NCBI GenBank assembly: GCA_002398485.1
Contig: DGYV01000060.1
Span: forward strand, 35,956 to 45,505
DNA: 9,550 nt
DNA from: Peptococcaceae bacterium UBA4997
Lineage (GTDB): Bacteria; Bacillota; Dehalobacteriia; UBA4068; UBA4997
Direction: 5' to 3'
Under the pieces are notes generated by a model. That model had not been told where the DNA came from and ran no database searches. It worked only from the letters and a program-made list of their open reading frames with translations. Below are positions 1 to 5,684 of this stretch, piece after piece (the first letter of the stretch is position 1; each line of letters begins with the position of its first letter). Made by a program: the position numbers and the translations under genes.

Positions 1-315
1 GATTAAAGTATCACTGCGGCCTACATCACCTTTACGCTTATCAAAACCAACCACCAATATGGTAAGGCAGCCATCTTCCGTAATCAGGGAAGCATCATCA
101 CCGCTGGAAACACCAGCGCCGGTAACATAAGGTACATTTATAGGCTTTTCGATACGGCTAGAAACCCACATACCCACAAAAAAGGTACAGGAACTAACCG
201 CTAACACAACCAGCCAGTACCACAGTAAGCGCATCTTGTTATCATCATAAAAAACACCGTACCAAAAGCTGTTCATCCTGTGCCCGTTCCAGAATTTGTT
301 TTCTACATCAGTCAA
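1..315 (-). CDS. LytR-CpsA-Psr (LCP) family protein, N-terminal part (cut by window edge)
   Basis: Translating the minus strand from a TTG start at 315 gives 105 open codons running off the window, so only the N-terminus is visible. After a short cytoplasmic stretch rich in Trp/Tyr there is one transmembrane segment (LLWYWLVVLAVSSCTFFVGM, about residues 16-35). An extracellular part follows, with TILVVGFDKRKGDVGRSDTL near residues 84-103. That matches the start of the LCP catalytic domain (PF03816), where the conserved Asp and the GRSDT motif bind the pyrophosphate of the lipid carrier. LCP enzymes move teichoic acid or other glycopolymers from undecaprenyl carriers onto peptidoglycan at the outer membrane face. 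The TTG start is chosen because an AGGAGA box lies 8 bases upstream. An in-frame ATG at 276 (MNSFWYG) has only a weak site. It follows the stalk-domain gene by 63 bp and is probably co-transcribed. Family assignment is solid; the precise polymer is unknown. Confidence 0.85.
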   Translation of the reverse strand, partial: MTDVENKFWNGHRMNSFWYGVFYDDNKMRLLWYWLVVLAVSSCTFFVGMWVSSRIEKPINVPYVTGAGVSSGDDASLITEDGCLTILVVGFDKRKGDVGRSDTLI

Positions 316-323
316 TGGCTATC

Positions 324-329
324 TCTCCT
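324..329 (-). promoter_or_regulatory. Ribosome binding site deciding the TTG start of the LCP gene
   Basis: The minus strand reads AGGAGA here, 8 bases before a TTG codon at 315-313. No comparably good site precedes the next in-frame ATG at 276-274, so this site supports the TTG start. Confidence 0.6.
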
Positions 330-378
330 CTGTTATGCGGTGATCCTTAAAAAATTTCGCATATACACCAAGCTTAAA

Positions 379-927
379 TCAATCCTCATAAATTATATTT
401 ACCCTTTTTTCACTGCTTATCCAGTTTACCTTGGCACCAAAGCTTTCGCTTATCACCCGCAAAGGCACCATAGTACGGTTATTTACTAAAACAGCAGGGA
501 CATCCGTTGCCACACTAACACCGTTCACTACAATATTCTTTTGATTTATACACAGGCTCACTTTCGTAACCCCTTTAGTATAGGTAACATGCTTTAACGA
601 GTTGTCCCAAACAAAAACAGCACCAAAACACTCACCTATAAAGCGCAAGGGTACCATAGTACGTCCATTGCTTAAAAGCGGCGCCACTTCCAGGGTTTTA
701 GCAGTACCGTTTACGGTGGCCGAGGTTTTACCTATCCATAAATTTATGTTTTTGCCATCAAGCTCATCCGTCAGTGCATCCAGCTTGCTTTCCGCCTCAC
801 CCACTACTTTATTTAAATAACTGTCTACCCAGCTTTTTGTTACCAAGGGGTCTTCAGCACTTCCCGGAGTTGCCGCCAAAATAAAGACGCAGGAAAGCAA
901 CAAAACAAGCAAAAGCCATTTTTTCAC
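379..927 (-). CDS. Secreted protein with two stalk (copper amine oxidase N-terminal-like) repeats
   Basis: The 182-residue product starts with a clear signal peptide: KK, then the hydrophobic run WLLLVLLLSCVFILAA, and a likely cleavage near PGSA-ED (residue 24-25). A short acidic, possibly helical linker (about 30-58) follows. Two tandem copies of the stalk domain (PF07833) come next, about 61-117 and 123-178. Each carries the hallmark NGRTMVPLRFI or NNRTMVPLRVI followed by E-x-FGA-x-V-x-W. These domains are common surface modules in Bacillota, thought to act as scaffolds or carbohydrate/wall-binding stalks; they do not imply amine oxidase activity. The GTG start at 927 is chosen because GGAGG lies 7 bases upstream and it begins exactly at the signal peptide. 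A GTG at 951 would add residues without a good site. The gene lies between the mreB-like gene (109 bp) and the LCP gene (63 bp), suggesting a wall-related role. Its ligand is unknown. Confidence 0.85.
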   Translation of the reverse strand: MKKWLLLVLLLSCVFILAATPGSAEDPLVTKSWVDSYLNKVVGEAESKLDALTDELDGKNINLWIGKTSATVNGTAKTLEVAPLLSNGRTMVPLRFIGECFGAVFVWDNSLKHVTYTKGVTKVSLCINQKNIVVNGVSVATDVPAVLVNNRTMVPLRVISESFGAKVNWISSEKRVNIIYED

Positions 928-934
928 TTTCCCA

Positions 935-939
935 CCTCC
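935..939 (-). promoter_or_regulatory. Ribosome binding site deciding the GTG start of the stalk-domain gene
   Basis: GGAGG on the minus strand lies 7 bases before GTG at 927-925. This fits initiation at the start of the signal peptide better than at the upstream GTG at 951. Confidence 0.65.
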
Positions 940-1036
940 ATAAAAACACAAACTTTTATTTTAGCCTAAATTTATACCTAAAGCTAACAATAACCTATAA
1001 TATTTCGACTCTACTATAAACTTTTTTGTTCCGCTT

Positions 1037-2131
1037 TTAAAAAGCCTTGCGCGCAAAAGCTTGCGGGTTACTAAGATAATCTAGCATTCCCAAAGCCCTG
1101 CCTGTACCCAAAGCTACGCTGGATACAGGATTTTCCGCCACATGAACGCACAGCTCGGTCTCTTTGGAAAGCAGCTTATCAAAACCATTCAAAAGAGCAC
1201 CGCCGCCCGTTAAAACAATACCTCTGTCGATAATATCCGCAGATAATTCCGGTGGTGTATTTTCCAAAACTTCTTTAACTGCAGTAACTATGCTGTCAAC
1301 ACATTCGCTCATGGCCTCCCTGCTTTCGGAAGAGCTGAAGCGTATGCTTTTGGGCAGGCCGCTAATCAAATCACGACCGCGCACCTCCATATATTTTTCC
1401 TCCGCTTCGAGAAAAGCCGAACCAACCGTACATTTAATATCTTCGGCACAGCGGTCGCCTATGAAAAGGCTGTACTCTTTACGTATATAACGTACTATGG
1501 CTTCATCCAACTTATCGCCGCCTAAGCGAAGAGAATTGCTGCAAACTATGCCGCCTAAGGAAATCACGGCTACATCCGTAGTACCACCACCAATATCCAC
1601 TATCATATTACCGCCGGGCGCGGAAATATCCATACCCGTCCCCAAAGCTGCAGCCAAAGGTTCTTCCATTAAATAGGCCTGTCGCGCACCTGCCTGCATG
1701 GCCGCTTGACGCACCGCCCTTTCCTCTACACCCGTAACACCCGAAGGTATGCAAACCATAACACGCGGCTTAAACAACCAGTTTTTACCACAGGCTTTTT
1801 CTATAAAATAACGCAGCATTTTTTCGGTTGTAACATAATCTGCTATCACACCATCCCTTAAAGGACGCACGGCACTAATATTGCCGGGGGTCCTGCCCAG
1901 CATCCTTCTTGCAGATTCGCCTACCGCTATAATCTCATTGTTTGTTTGATCTATAGCCACTACAGAGGGCTCATTAAGTACAATCCCCTTGCCTTTAACA
2001 TAAATCAAAATACTGGCCGTACCCAAATCCACACCTATATCGGTACTGAAATTAAAAAGACCGTTCCTATTTTTTTGAAGTTTTTGCTGTCTTCTTTGTT
2101 TTTGCTGTTTTTGCCTATTATTTTTTGCCAT
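1037..2131 (-). CDS. mreB: MreB/Mbl-family rod-shape actin homologue
   Basis: The 364-residue product is a bacterial actin (PF06723) that polymerises with ATP under the membrane and positions the elongasome building the lateral wall. The nucleotide pocket is intact: phosphate-1 DIGVDLGTAS (31-40), phosphate-2 IVDIGGGTTDVAVI (177-190) and the adenosine motif GIVLTGGGALL (304-314). Other family hallmarks are VLNEPSVVAID (51-61), GRTPGNISAVRP (79-90), MEEPLAAALG (155-164) and TPPELSADIIDRG (292-304). Residues 1-28 form an unusual Gln/Lys/Arg/Asn-rich extension before the actin fold, making it about 25-30 residues longer than common MreB proteins. The ATG at 2131 has AAGGAG 8 bases upstream, so the extension is probably translated. 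No mreC or mreD is adjacent; the downstream genes are stalk-domain and LCP. Mbl and MreB cannot be separated securely by eye; the gene symbol is at family level. Confidence 0.93.
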   Translation of the reverse strand: MAKNNRQKQQKQRRQQKLQKNRNGLFNFSTDIGVDLGTASILIYVKGKGIVLNEPSVVAIDQTNNEIIAVGESARRMLGRTPGNISAVRPLRDGVIADYVTTEKMLRYFIEKACGKNWLFKPRVMVCIPSGVTGVEERAVRQAAMQAGARQAYLMEEPLAAALGTGMDISAPGGNMIVDIGGGTTDVAVISLGGIVCSNSLRLGGDKLDEAIVRYIRKEYSLFIGDRCAEDIKCTVGSAFLEAEEKYMEVRGRDLISGLPKSIRFSSSESREAMSECVDSIVTAVKEVLENTPPELSADIIDRGIVLTGGGALLNGFDKLLSKETELCVHVAENPVSSVALGTGRALGMLDYLSNPQAFARKAF

Positions 2132-2139
2132 TTTTATTT

Positions 2140-2145
2140 CTCCTT
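2140..2145 (-). promoter_or_regulatory. Ribosome binding site of the mreB-like gene
   Basis: AAGGAG on the minus strand ends 8 bases before ATG at 2131. It supports translation from this codon, and therefore the basic Gln-rich N-terminal extension. Confidence 0.65.
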
Positions 2146-2215
2146 ACTATACCGAAACTTATTGTTAAATATTAGAAGTAACTGTAAATTACGTTTTAGG
2201 CATTTAAATACATAA

Positions 2216-2245
2216 ATTGTATCTTTATTCTTTATTTTACAGCAA
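2216..2245 (-). promoter_or_regulatory. Possible promoter of the mreB-like gene group
   Basis: The minus strand has TTGCTG (2245-2240), an 18-base spacer and TACAAT (2221-2216, five of six matches to the -10 consensus). It lies in the 159 bp gap between the queuosine-transporter stop and the mreB start. The -35 box is weak (TTG only). No terminator is visible upstream, so read-through from the transporter gene is also possible. Confidence 0.3.
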
Positions 2246-2290
2246 ATTCCTTCCTGAAATCATTACTTATTTGACAATTAAAAACAGTTA

Positions 2291-2992
2291 TCACTCATTC
2301 GCGCAATTATCGGTACCCATCACATTAACACGTTTGAAGGATCTTGCCAAATACAAAAAAGGAGTATCAAAAACAGCTACGATAAGTTTCATCAAATAAG
2401 TTGTAAAAATCAATTCGATAACCAAGCTATTCGGAAAAACTCCCCAAAAAGCCAACAGAGTAAAGCAAGCGCTGTCTAAAAGCTGGGCTGTAAGAGTAGC
2501 AACATTGTTGCGCAGCCATAAAAACCTATTGCCTGTTATTTTCCAAATAAAATGATAAAGCCAAATATCCACCAGCTGCATTACTATATAAGTAATAATA
2601 CTGGCAAGAGCCAGCCTGGGGGCAAAATTAAAAATAGTACTGAAAGCAGGGTTTACAAAATCCTCGCTATTAGGCATAAATGCCAAGGCAAATTGGCTTG
2701 CTCCCGTAAAAAGCAAAAGAGCAAAAAAACCAACTATTACAGTACGTTGGGAAGCTTTTTTACCATAACGCTCTGAAAGTATATCTGTAGCCAAAAAAGT
2801 ACTGCCGTAAACCACATTGCCCAAAGTAACGGAAAAACCAAACATATCTACCATTTTGGTTGCTTCAATATTTGCCATGATCATGGCAAAGGCTATCCAT
2901 AAATAAATACCCGTTTTGCCAAAAAGCTTAAAAGCTATAAGCATAAAAGAAAAACAAAAGATGATGGTAGCAAAAAAAAGCGCCTCGTTCAT
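2291..2992 (-). CDS. Queuosine precursor transporter (VUT/YhhQ family)
   Basis: The 233-residue integral membrane protein has about six to seven hydrophobic segments (roughly 4-21, 27-44, 55-69, 85-106, 126-145, 165-186 and 190-216). It carries the VUT family (PF02592) signatures: ATDILSERYGKKAS (68-81) and LRNNVATLTAQLLDSACF (160-177), with a conserved Lys and FDTP (202-211). Family members such as E. coli YhhQ import queuosine precursors (preQ0 or preQ1), used to make the queuosine base of GUN-anticodon tRNAs. The ATG at 2992 has GGAGG 10 bases upstream. No queuosine salvage genes are adjacent, and I found no preQ1 riboswitch in the leader. The exact precursor cannot be read from sequence. 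The gene stands alone, with a possible promoter about 45 bp upstream and a terminator of the previous gene before that. Confidence 0.88.
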   Translation of the reverse strand: MNEALFFATIIFCFSFMLIAFKLFGKTGIYLWIAFAMIMANIEATKMVDMFGFSVTLGNVVYGSTFLATDILSERYGKKASQRTVIVGFFALLLFTGASQFALAFMPNSEDFVNPAFSTIFNFAPRLALASIITYIVMQLVDIWLYHFIWKITGNRFLWLRNNVATLTAQLLDSACFTLLAFWGVFPNSLVIELIFTTYLMKLIVAVFDTPFLYLARSFKRVNVMGTDNCANE

Positions 2993-3036
2993 TAAAATTA
3001 TTCCTCCAAAGCCTTATAAAAATAGATTCAGCTCGT

Positions 3037-3042
3037 ATTATA
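3037..3042 (-). promoter_or_regulatory. Candidate -10 box for the queuosine precursor transporter
   Basis: A perfect TATAAT on the minus strand (3042-3037) lies about 45 bases upstream of the transporter ATG. The position 17 bases upstream holds only TATTAT, a poor -35, so this is a plausible but unproven promoter in very AT-rich DNA. Confidence 0.35.
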
Positions 3043-3111
3043 TCACATTTATATTAAAAATAATATAAATACTGCCTTAAAACAAGCTTTGGCGCTAAAA
3101 AACCATGCTCA

Positions 3112-3143
3112 AAAGAACACCCTGCCGCTTGTTTACAGCAGGG
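3112..3143 (-). terminator. Intrinsic terminator after the 164-residue protein gene
   Basis: Downstream of the stop at 3163 the minus strand forms CCCTGC (3143-3138), a 12-base loop, then GCAGGG (3125-3120), followed by TGTTCTTTT. The stem is six pairs, GC rich, and the U-tract is imperfect. It separates this gene from the queuosine transporter. Confidence 0.55.
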
Positions 3144-3162
3144 CAATTTTATATTCTAAAGG

Positions 3163-3657
3163 CTATACCGATAAGCTTTCAACCATAAAACCTTTAAGTT
3201 TCTTATCTTCATTATAAATAAGCGTAACTGTTACATCATCTTTAATATATTGATATGCATTATCCGTCTTGTTCAAAAAACCATTGGCAGTTAAAATCTG
3301 TTCTGCTTTTTCACAAGCCTTACCTGCTTTAATATCATATAGAGAATGTTTATCATTTTGGGTAATTATTGCCTTCACCTTTTGGGCATCCTTATCCATA
3401 ATTGCAGTAAAAGCCAGGTTTTTGTAAATATCCTTATGCCCTTCGGTACAGGCACTTTTTTCATATTCATTACCCAAAAGCTTAAAGGGATTGCTTTCAG
3501 GCATAGACAAAAACACTCCATTCGCTTTTAAGTTTGCGTTAACATCCCTTAACGTGGCAAATTGCTGATCATATAGATTTATAATAAGCAAAACCGAGGC
3601 AACCATAATAGATATTTCCAGGAAAGCAACAATAAGTATTTTTAGGTTTTTATTCAT
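3163..3657 (-). CDS. Hypothetical membrane-anchored protein, 164 residues
   Basis: I do not recognise a family. The product has a short basic N-terminus (MNKNLK) and one hydrophobic segment at about 7-28 (ILIVAFLEISIMVASVLLII), then a polar domain of about 135 residues that should lie outside the membrane. The hydrophobic segment lacks a clear signal peptidase site or lipobox, so a retained anchor is likely. The soluble part contains two cysteines (70 and 115) in KSACTEG and GKACEKAE contexts that could form a disulfide. It ends with alternating beta-like stretches (DDVTVTLIYNED, KKLKGFMVES) resembling small PepSY- or YcfL-sized extracellular folds, but there is no diagnostic motif. The ribosome binding site is weak (AAAGAAAGTGAG region). 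It is bounded by terminators on both sides, so it is probably a single-gene transcript with a leader of about 130 bases. Confidence 0.65.
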   Translation of the reverse strand: MNKNLKILIVAFLEISIMVASVLLIINLYDQQFATLRDVNANLKANGVFLSMPESNPFKLLGNEYEKSACTEGHKDIYKNLAFTAIMDKDAQKVKAIITQNDKHSLYDIKAGKACEKAEQILTANGFLNKTDNAYQYIKDDVTVTLIYNEDKKLKGFMVESLSV

Positions 3658-3795
3658 TTTAGGGGCTCACTTTCTTTAGGTTATATAAAAATATATGCTG
3701 CATAAATTTGCCTACTTAATATATCTCTCGCCCATTAAAACCGGAAATTAAGTTTTATCAGGCTTGGTTTTTCGCTTTTGGAAAACACAATTATG

Positions 3796-3825
3796 ATTCT
3801 AGCATATTTGGTAAATCAATAGCAA
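3796..3825 (-). promoter_or_regulatory. Candidate extended -10 promoter of the 164-residue protein gene
   Basis: The minus strand reads TTGCTA (3825-3820), an 18-base spacer ending in TGC, then TAGAAT (3801-3796). Thus the -10 is preceded by a TGn element that can compensate for the moderate -35. It lies just after the terminator of the upstream gene and implies a leader of roughly 130 bases before the ATG at 3657. Confidence 0.45.
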
Positions 3826-3864
3826 TAAAACCCCAATCTGCCACCATTATATGTCAAAAATCCA

Positions 3865-3899
3865 CAAAAAATAGGCCCTGCCACCACGGTAAGGCCTAT
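3865..3899 (-). terminator. Intrinsic terminator after the alpha-barrel (transcobalamin-like) protein gene
   Basis: Downstream of the stop at 3941 the minus strand has ATAGGCC (3899-3893), a 15-base loop and GGCCTAT (3877-3871) followed by a run of T residues (3870-3866). The seven-pair GC-rich stem plus U-tract is a good rho-independent terminator on the minus strand only. Confidence 0.8.
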
Positions 3900-3940
3900 C
3901 AAAAAACTTTACAAGGTATATAAGCTGTATTTAAAGCAAA

Positions 3941-5086
3941 TCAAATAAAAATTTGTATAAACTGCGGCAGTTTAAAGAAAAGTTCCAGCAATTGATTTTT
4001 ACCAGTATTTTGGCTTTGCTTAACATCTTCAATCACAGAAGCTTTTTTTATTTCTACATCCGTCATATCATAAAAACTACTTTTACCCTCAGTAAATCGT
4101 TGATAAGCCACTAGCGAACAAAAAACCTGCTCTGTGGACATTATATCCAAGTCTGTGGTTTCTGTATGCCTGAAACCGCCGCCTGTTATATAATAAGCCA
4201 TTAAGCCATCCGGCACAGTATTATCTTTGATAAAACGCTTATCCGTTTGAGGGTCAAAGCCAAGGGCAGTTAAAGCCAGCAATACCTGAGCCGTGCTTTC
4301 GGGGTTTTCCATACCACCCGTACCATAACCGCCATTTGTTTTCTGTAATTCAGAAAGCACACTCAAAGCCCTTTGCACAGCAGCTTCAACCTTAGGCTGC
4401 TCCCTATAGTTGCTAAAAGCCTGAATAACCATGCCTGTAATATCAGCATCTGCACTTATGCCATCCAAAGAAAAACCGCCTACCTTACCATTCGTTGCAG
4501 TTATCTCCTTACTTAATATATAATCGATAAGCATTTGACGGGTGGTTTGCACTTTAACACCTGCCACCTTAGGTATTTCATAATCATGGCTGTCTAAGGC
4601 CAAAAGCGCGAAAACAGGCCCGTTCACTCCCTGTTTTTTCACATTATTAAAATCAGCCAGTTTTTCCAGCAAATTATAACCACCCACATTGGTAACATCC
4701 TTGCCTATTGCTGTAAGCGCAAGGATGATCCTGGAATATTCCGTATATTTGGTGGAACTCAAATTGCCCTGCTTTTCCTGCAAAGTTTTTACTAAAGTTT
4801 TATAGTAGTTATCATAGTAACTTTGAGGTACGGTATAGCCCAAACGAGCAAGTGCCATTACTGCCCATTCGCCGCCCACTGAGCTTACAACAGGTGCAGG
4901 CACTTCTTTTATCAATTTGGCGGCAGTGGCCTTTACAGCATCATCAACCGATACAGCAGGTTCACCCACTGCTGCCAAAGCCTGTGTGCTCATTACAAAA
5001 AACATTAGGCAAGCTAATATAAATGCCAAACCCAAACTGTTTTTCTTCATTGTTTTAATTGTTTTAATTGCTTTAATTGCCTTCAT
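3941..5086 (-). CDS. Secreted alpha-barrel protein with prenyltransferase/squalene-oxidase-type repeats (transcobalamin-like)
   Basis: The roughly 380-residue product begins with a lysine-rich n-region and a hydrophobic core (LGLAFILACLMFFVMSTQALAA), a signal peptide probably cut after ALA or AA. The mature part is a series of paired helices with small Gly-rich turns: WAVMALARLGY, YSRIILALTAIG, PVFALLALDSHDYEI, GGFSLDG...DADITGMVIQAF, TNGGYGTGGMENPESTAQ, VLLALTALGF, STEQVFCSLVAYQRF. These G-G-x-x-x and D/STA-x-x-x-AL patterns are typical of the alpha6/alpha6 barrel shared by prenyltransferase/squalene cyclase repeats and the cobalamin carriers intrinsic factor/transcobalamin. No QW cyclase motifs or DxDD acid motif are seen, so enzyme activity is unlikely. 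A DUF4430 beta domain is absent. The tail is hydrophobic (LLELFFKLPQFIQIFI). The start is uncertain: ATG 5086 sits 13 bases from GAGG, and an in-frame TTG at 5095 directly abuts GAGGTGAT. A B12 riboswitch lies upstream, consistent with a cobalamin role (inference). Confidence 0.72.
   Translation of the reverse strand: MKAIKAIKTIKTMKKNSLGLAFILACLMFFVMSTQALAAVGEPAVSVDDAVKATAAKLIKEVPAPVVSSVGGEWAVMALARLGYTVPQSYYDNYYKTLVKTLQEKQGNLSSTKYTEYSRIILALTAIGKDVTNVGGYNLLEKLADFNNVKKQGVNGPVFALLALDSHDYEIPKVAGVKVQTTRQMLIDYILSKEITATNGKVGGFSLDGISADADITGMVIQAFSNYREQPKVEAAVQRALSVLSELQKTNGGYGTGGMENPESTAQVLLALTALGFDPQTDKRFIKDNTVPDGLMAYYITGGGFRHTETTDLDIMSTEQVFCSLVAYQRFTEGKSSFYDMTDVEIKKASVIEDVKQSQNTGKNQLLELFFKLPQFIQIFI
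5051..5086 (-). repeat. Four tandem 9-bp units in the signal-peptide n-region
   Basis: On the plus strand the units are TGTTTTAAT, TGTTTTAAT, TGCTTTAAT and TGCCTTCAT (5051-5086). The first two are identical and the others differ by one to three bases. On the coding strand they encode a repeating M/I-K-A/T triplet. Because the unit is a multiple of three, copy-number change would alter the positively charged n-region without shifting the frame. Confidence 0.7.
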
Positions 5087-5116
5087 TCTTTCCAAATCAC
5101 CTCATCTTTCCATAAA

Positions 5117-5144
5117 CATATACTCATTTTAACGCATTTGCCAA
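5117..5144 (-). promoter_or_regulatory. Candidate promoter directly upstream of the transcobalamin-like gene
   Basis: The minus strand reads TTGGCA (5144-5139, five of six matches to the -35 consensus), 16 bases, then TATATG (5122-5117). It sits downstream of the strong terminator at 5162-5196, so it could drive the alpha-barrel gene independently of the B12 riboswitch. The -10 is moderate and the evidence is sequence similarity only. Confidence 0.35.
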
Positions 5145-5161
5145 AATAATACCAGCCCAAG

Positions 5162-5196
5162 AAAAAAGCCCGAAGGCTCCGCATCCTTCGGGCTTT
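5162..5196 (-). terminator. Very strong intrinsic terminator between the riboswitch region and the alpha-barrel gene
   Basis: A near-perfect inverted repeat pairs AGCCCGAAGG (minus 5194-5185) with CCTTCGGGCT (5176-5167) around an 8-base loop. Flanking A/T pairs extend it to 12 pairs, and TTTTTT follows on the minus strand. It is the strongest terminator in the window and lies between the B12 riboswitch and the gene it would be expected to control. Confidence 0.85.
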
Positions 5197-5197
5197 C

Positions 5198-5427
5198 CCC
5201 TAATGGGTTCCATCAAGTTAGGGCACAATATATAAAACGAGTGTAAGACACTCATCTGATGGTGAATTTAAAGATCTTTCATCTTTAATATTGGCATACA
5301 TATTCGTACCTACGGCACGGTCGGCACGGGTATCAAGCTTTTTTAGCCATAGGAAACTTTTTAAATAAAAAACAGAAAAAGCCACCTGAAAAGGCAGCCT
5401 TTGCAATTTGTTTTTAGGCAATAAAAA
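5198..5427 (-). other. Structured, apparently non-coding region between two terminators
   Basis: Reading 5' to 3' on the minus strand, this stretch holds a duplicated GC-rich box (CCGTGCCG twice, 5329-5313) flanked by TACC/GGTA. Three local hairpins follow: GATG/CATC (5283-5258), GAGTGT/ACACTC with a 3-base loop (5253-5239), and CCCTAA/TTAGGG with a 14-base loop (5223-5198). The strong terminator comes next. An open frame of 73 codons (5439-5218) exists, but its start lies inside the riboswitch terminator, it has no ribosome binding site, and its composition is not protein-like. An alternative terminator-like hairpin (GCTGCC/GGTGGC, then T residues) lies near 5377-5398. This could be an untranslated leader, a small RNA, a dispersed repeat or decay of a former gene. 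I do not recognise a known RNA family. Confidence 0.45.
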
Positions 5428-5445
5428 ATCCGGTATCAACCGGAT
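5423..5445 (-). terminator. Expression-platform terminator of the B12 riboswitch
   Basis: Directly downstream of the aptamer the minus strand forms ATCCGG (5445-5440), loop TTGATA, CCGGAT (5433-5428), followed by a T run to 5423. The six-pair stem plus U-tract is a standard transcription-attenuation platform. The 3' arm sequence ACCGG also occurs inside the aptamer (TTTACCGGGAAGG), so an alternative pairing with the 5' arm is possible. Confidence 0.75.
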
Positions 5446-5511
5446 GGAATTGCTTAAAAGCTAAATACGCAAATCCCCTTCCCGTCTTTCGCAGGTCAAT
5501 CGGTGATTGTT

Positions 5512-5656
5512 GTACAGGCAGTTCTCCTGACTCAGATTCATCGCTTACCAAACCTTCCCGGTAAAACCAGTGGTATAATTGGTTTGCTCCTCATTACAGT
5601 GGCGAGACCGTGCCGAATTTTCATCGGGCTTTTCTTTTAAGCCTTGGCACCTGTAC
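5512..5656 (-). promoter_or_regulatory. Cobalamin (B12) riboswitch aptamer
   Basis: The minus strand carries the diagnostic elements of the cobalamin riboswitch (Rfam RF00174) in order. P1 is GTACAGG (5656-5650) pairing with CCTGTAC (5518-5512). Next come GGTGCC close to the 5' end, then TTAAAAG, the core box GCCACTG (5603-5597), GGGAAGG, and the B12 box AGTCAGGAGAACTGCCT (5532-5516). The P4-type pairing AAACC/GGTTT is also visible. Such elements bind adenosyl- or other cobalamins and usually switch off B12 transport, synthesis or B12-independent isoenzyme genes when cobalamin is plentiful. A terminator hairpin follows at 5445-5423. The nearest downstream gene is the secreted alpha-barrel protein at 5086, but a second terminator lies between. 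Recognition is based on conserved boxes read by eye and is confident. Confidence 0.95.
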
Positions 5657-5684
5657 CTTATATTTAATTATTTCAAACAATTTT

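Noticed and set aside
280..489. Plus-strand open frame of 69 codons spanning the LCP start and the 3' end of the stalk-domain gene
   Set aside because: It overlaps two confident minus-strand genes and the gap between them, has no ribosome binding site, and its product is not recognisable.
379..927. Copper amine oxidase enzyme
   Set aside because: Only the small stalk repeats are present; the catalytic domain with the topaquinone tyrosine and copper histidines is absent.
3008..3110. preQ1 riboswitch in front of the queuosine precursor transporter
   Set aside because: Such genes are often preQ1-controlled, but I could not find the type I stem with C-rich loop and A-rich tail, nor a type II-like structure, in this AT-rich leader.
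3842..3857. TTGACA directly followed by TATAAT on the minus strand as a promoter
   Set aside because: The two boxes are adjacent with no spacer, and no good -10 lies 16-18 bases downstream of the TTGACA. The pair at 3825/3796 has proper spacing.
5198..5223. T-box antiterminator (TGGAACCC next to a terminator)
   Set aside because: The GATGGAACCC stretch only loosely resembles the T-box core AGGGTGGNACCGCG, no specifier stem was found, and the downstream gene is not an aminoacyl-tRNA or amino-acid gene.
5218..5439. Minus-strand open frame of 73 codons as a B12-regulated small gene
   Set aside because: Its ATG lies inside the riboswitch terminator hairpin, there is no Shine-Dalgarno site, and the product has no domain, signal peptide or balanced protein composition. 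It overlaps a hairpin-rich stretch better explained as RNA structure.
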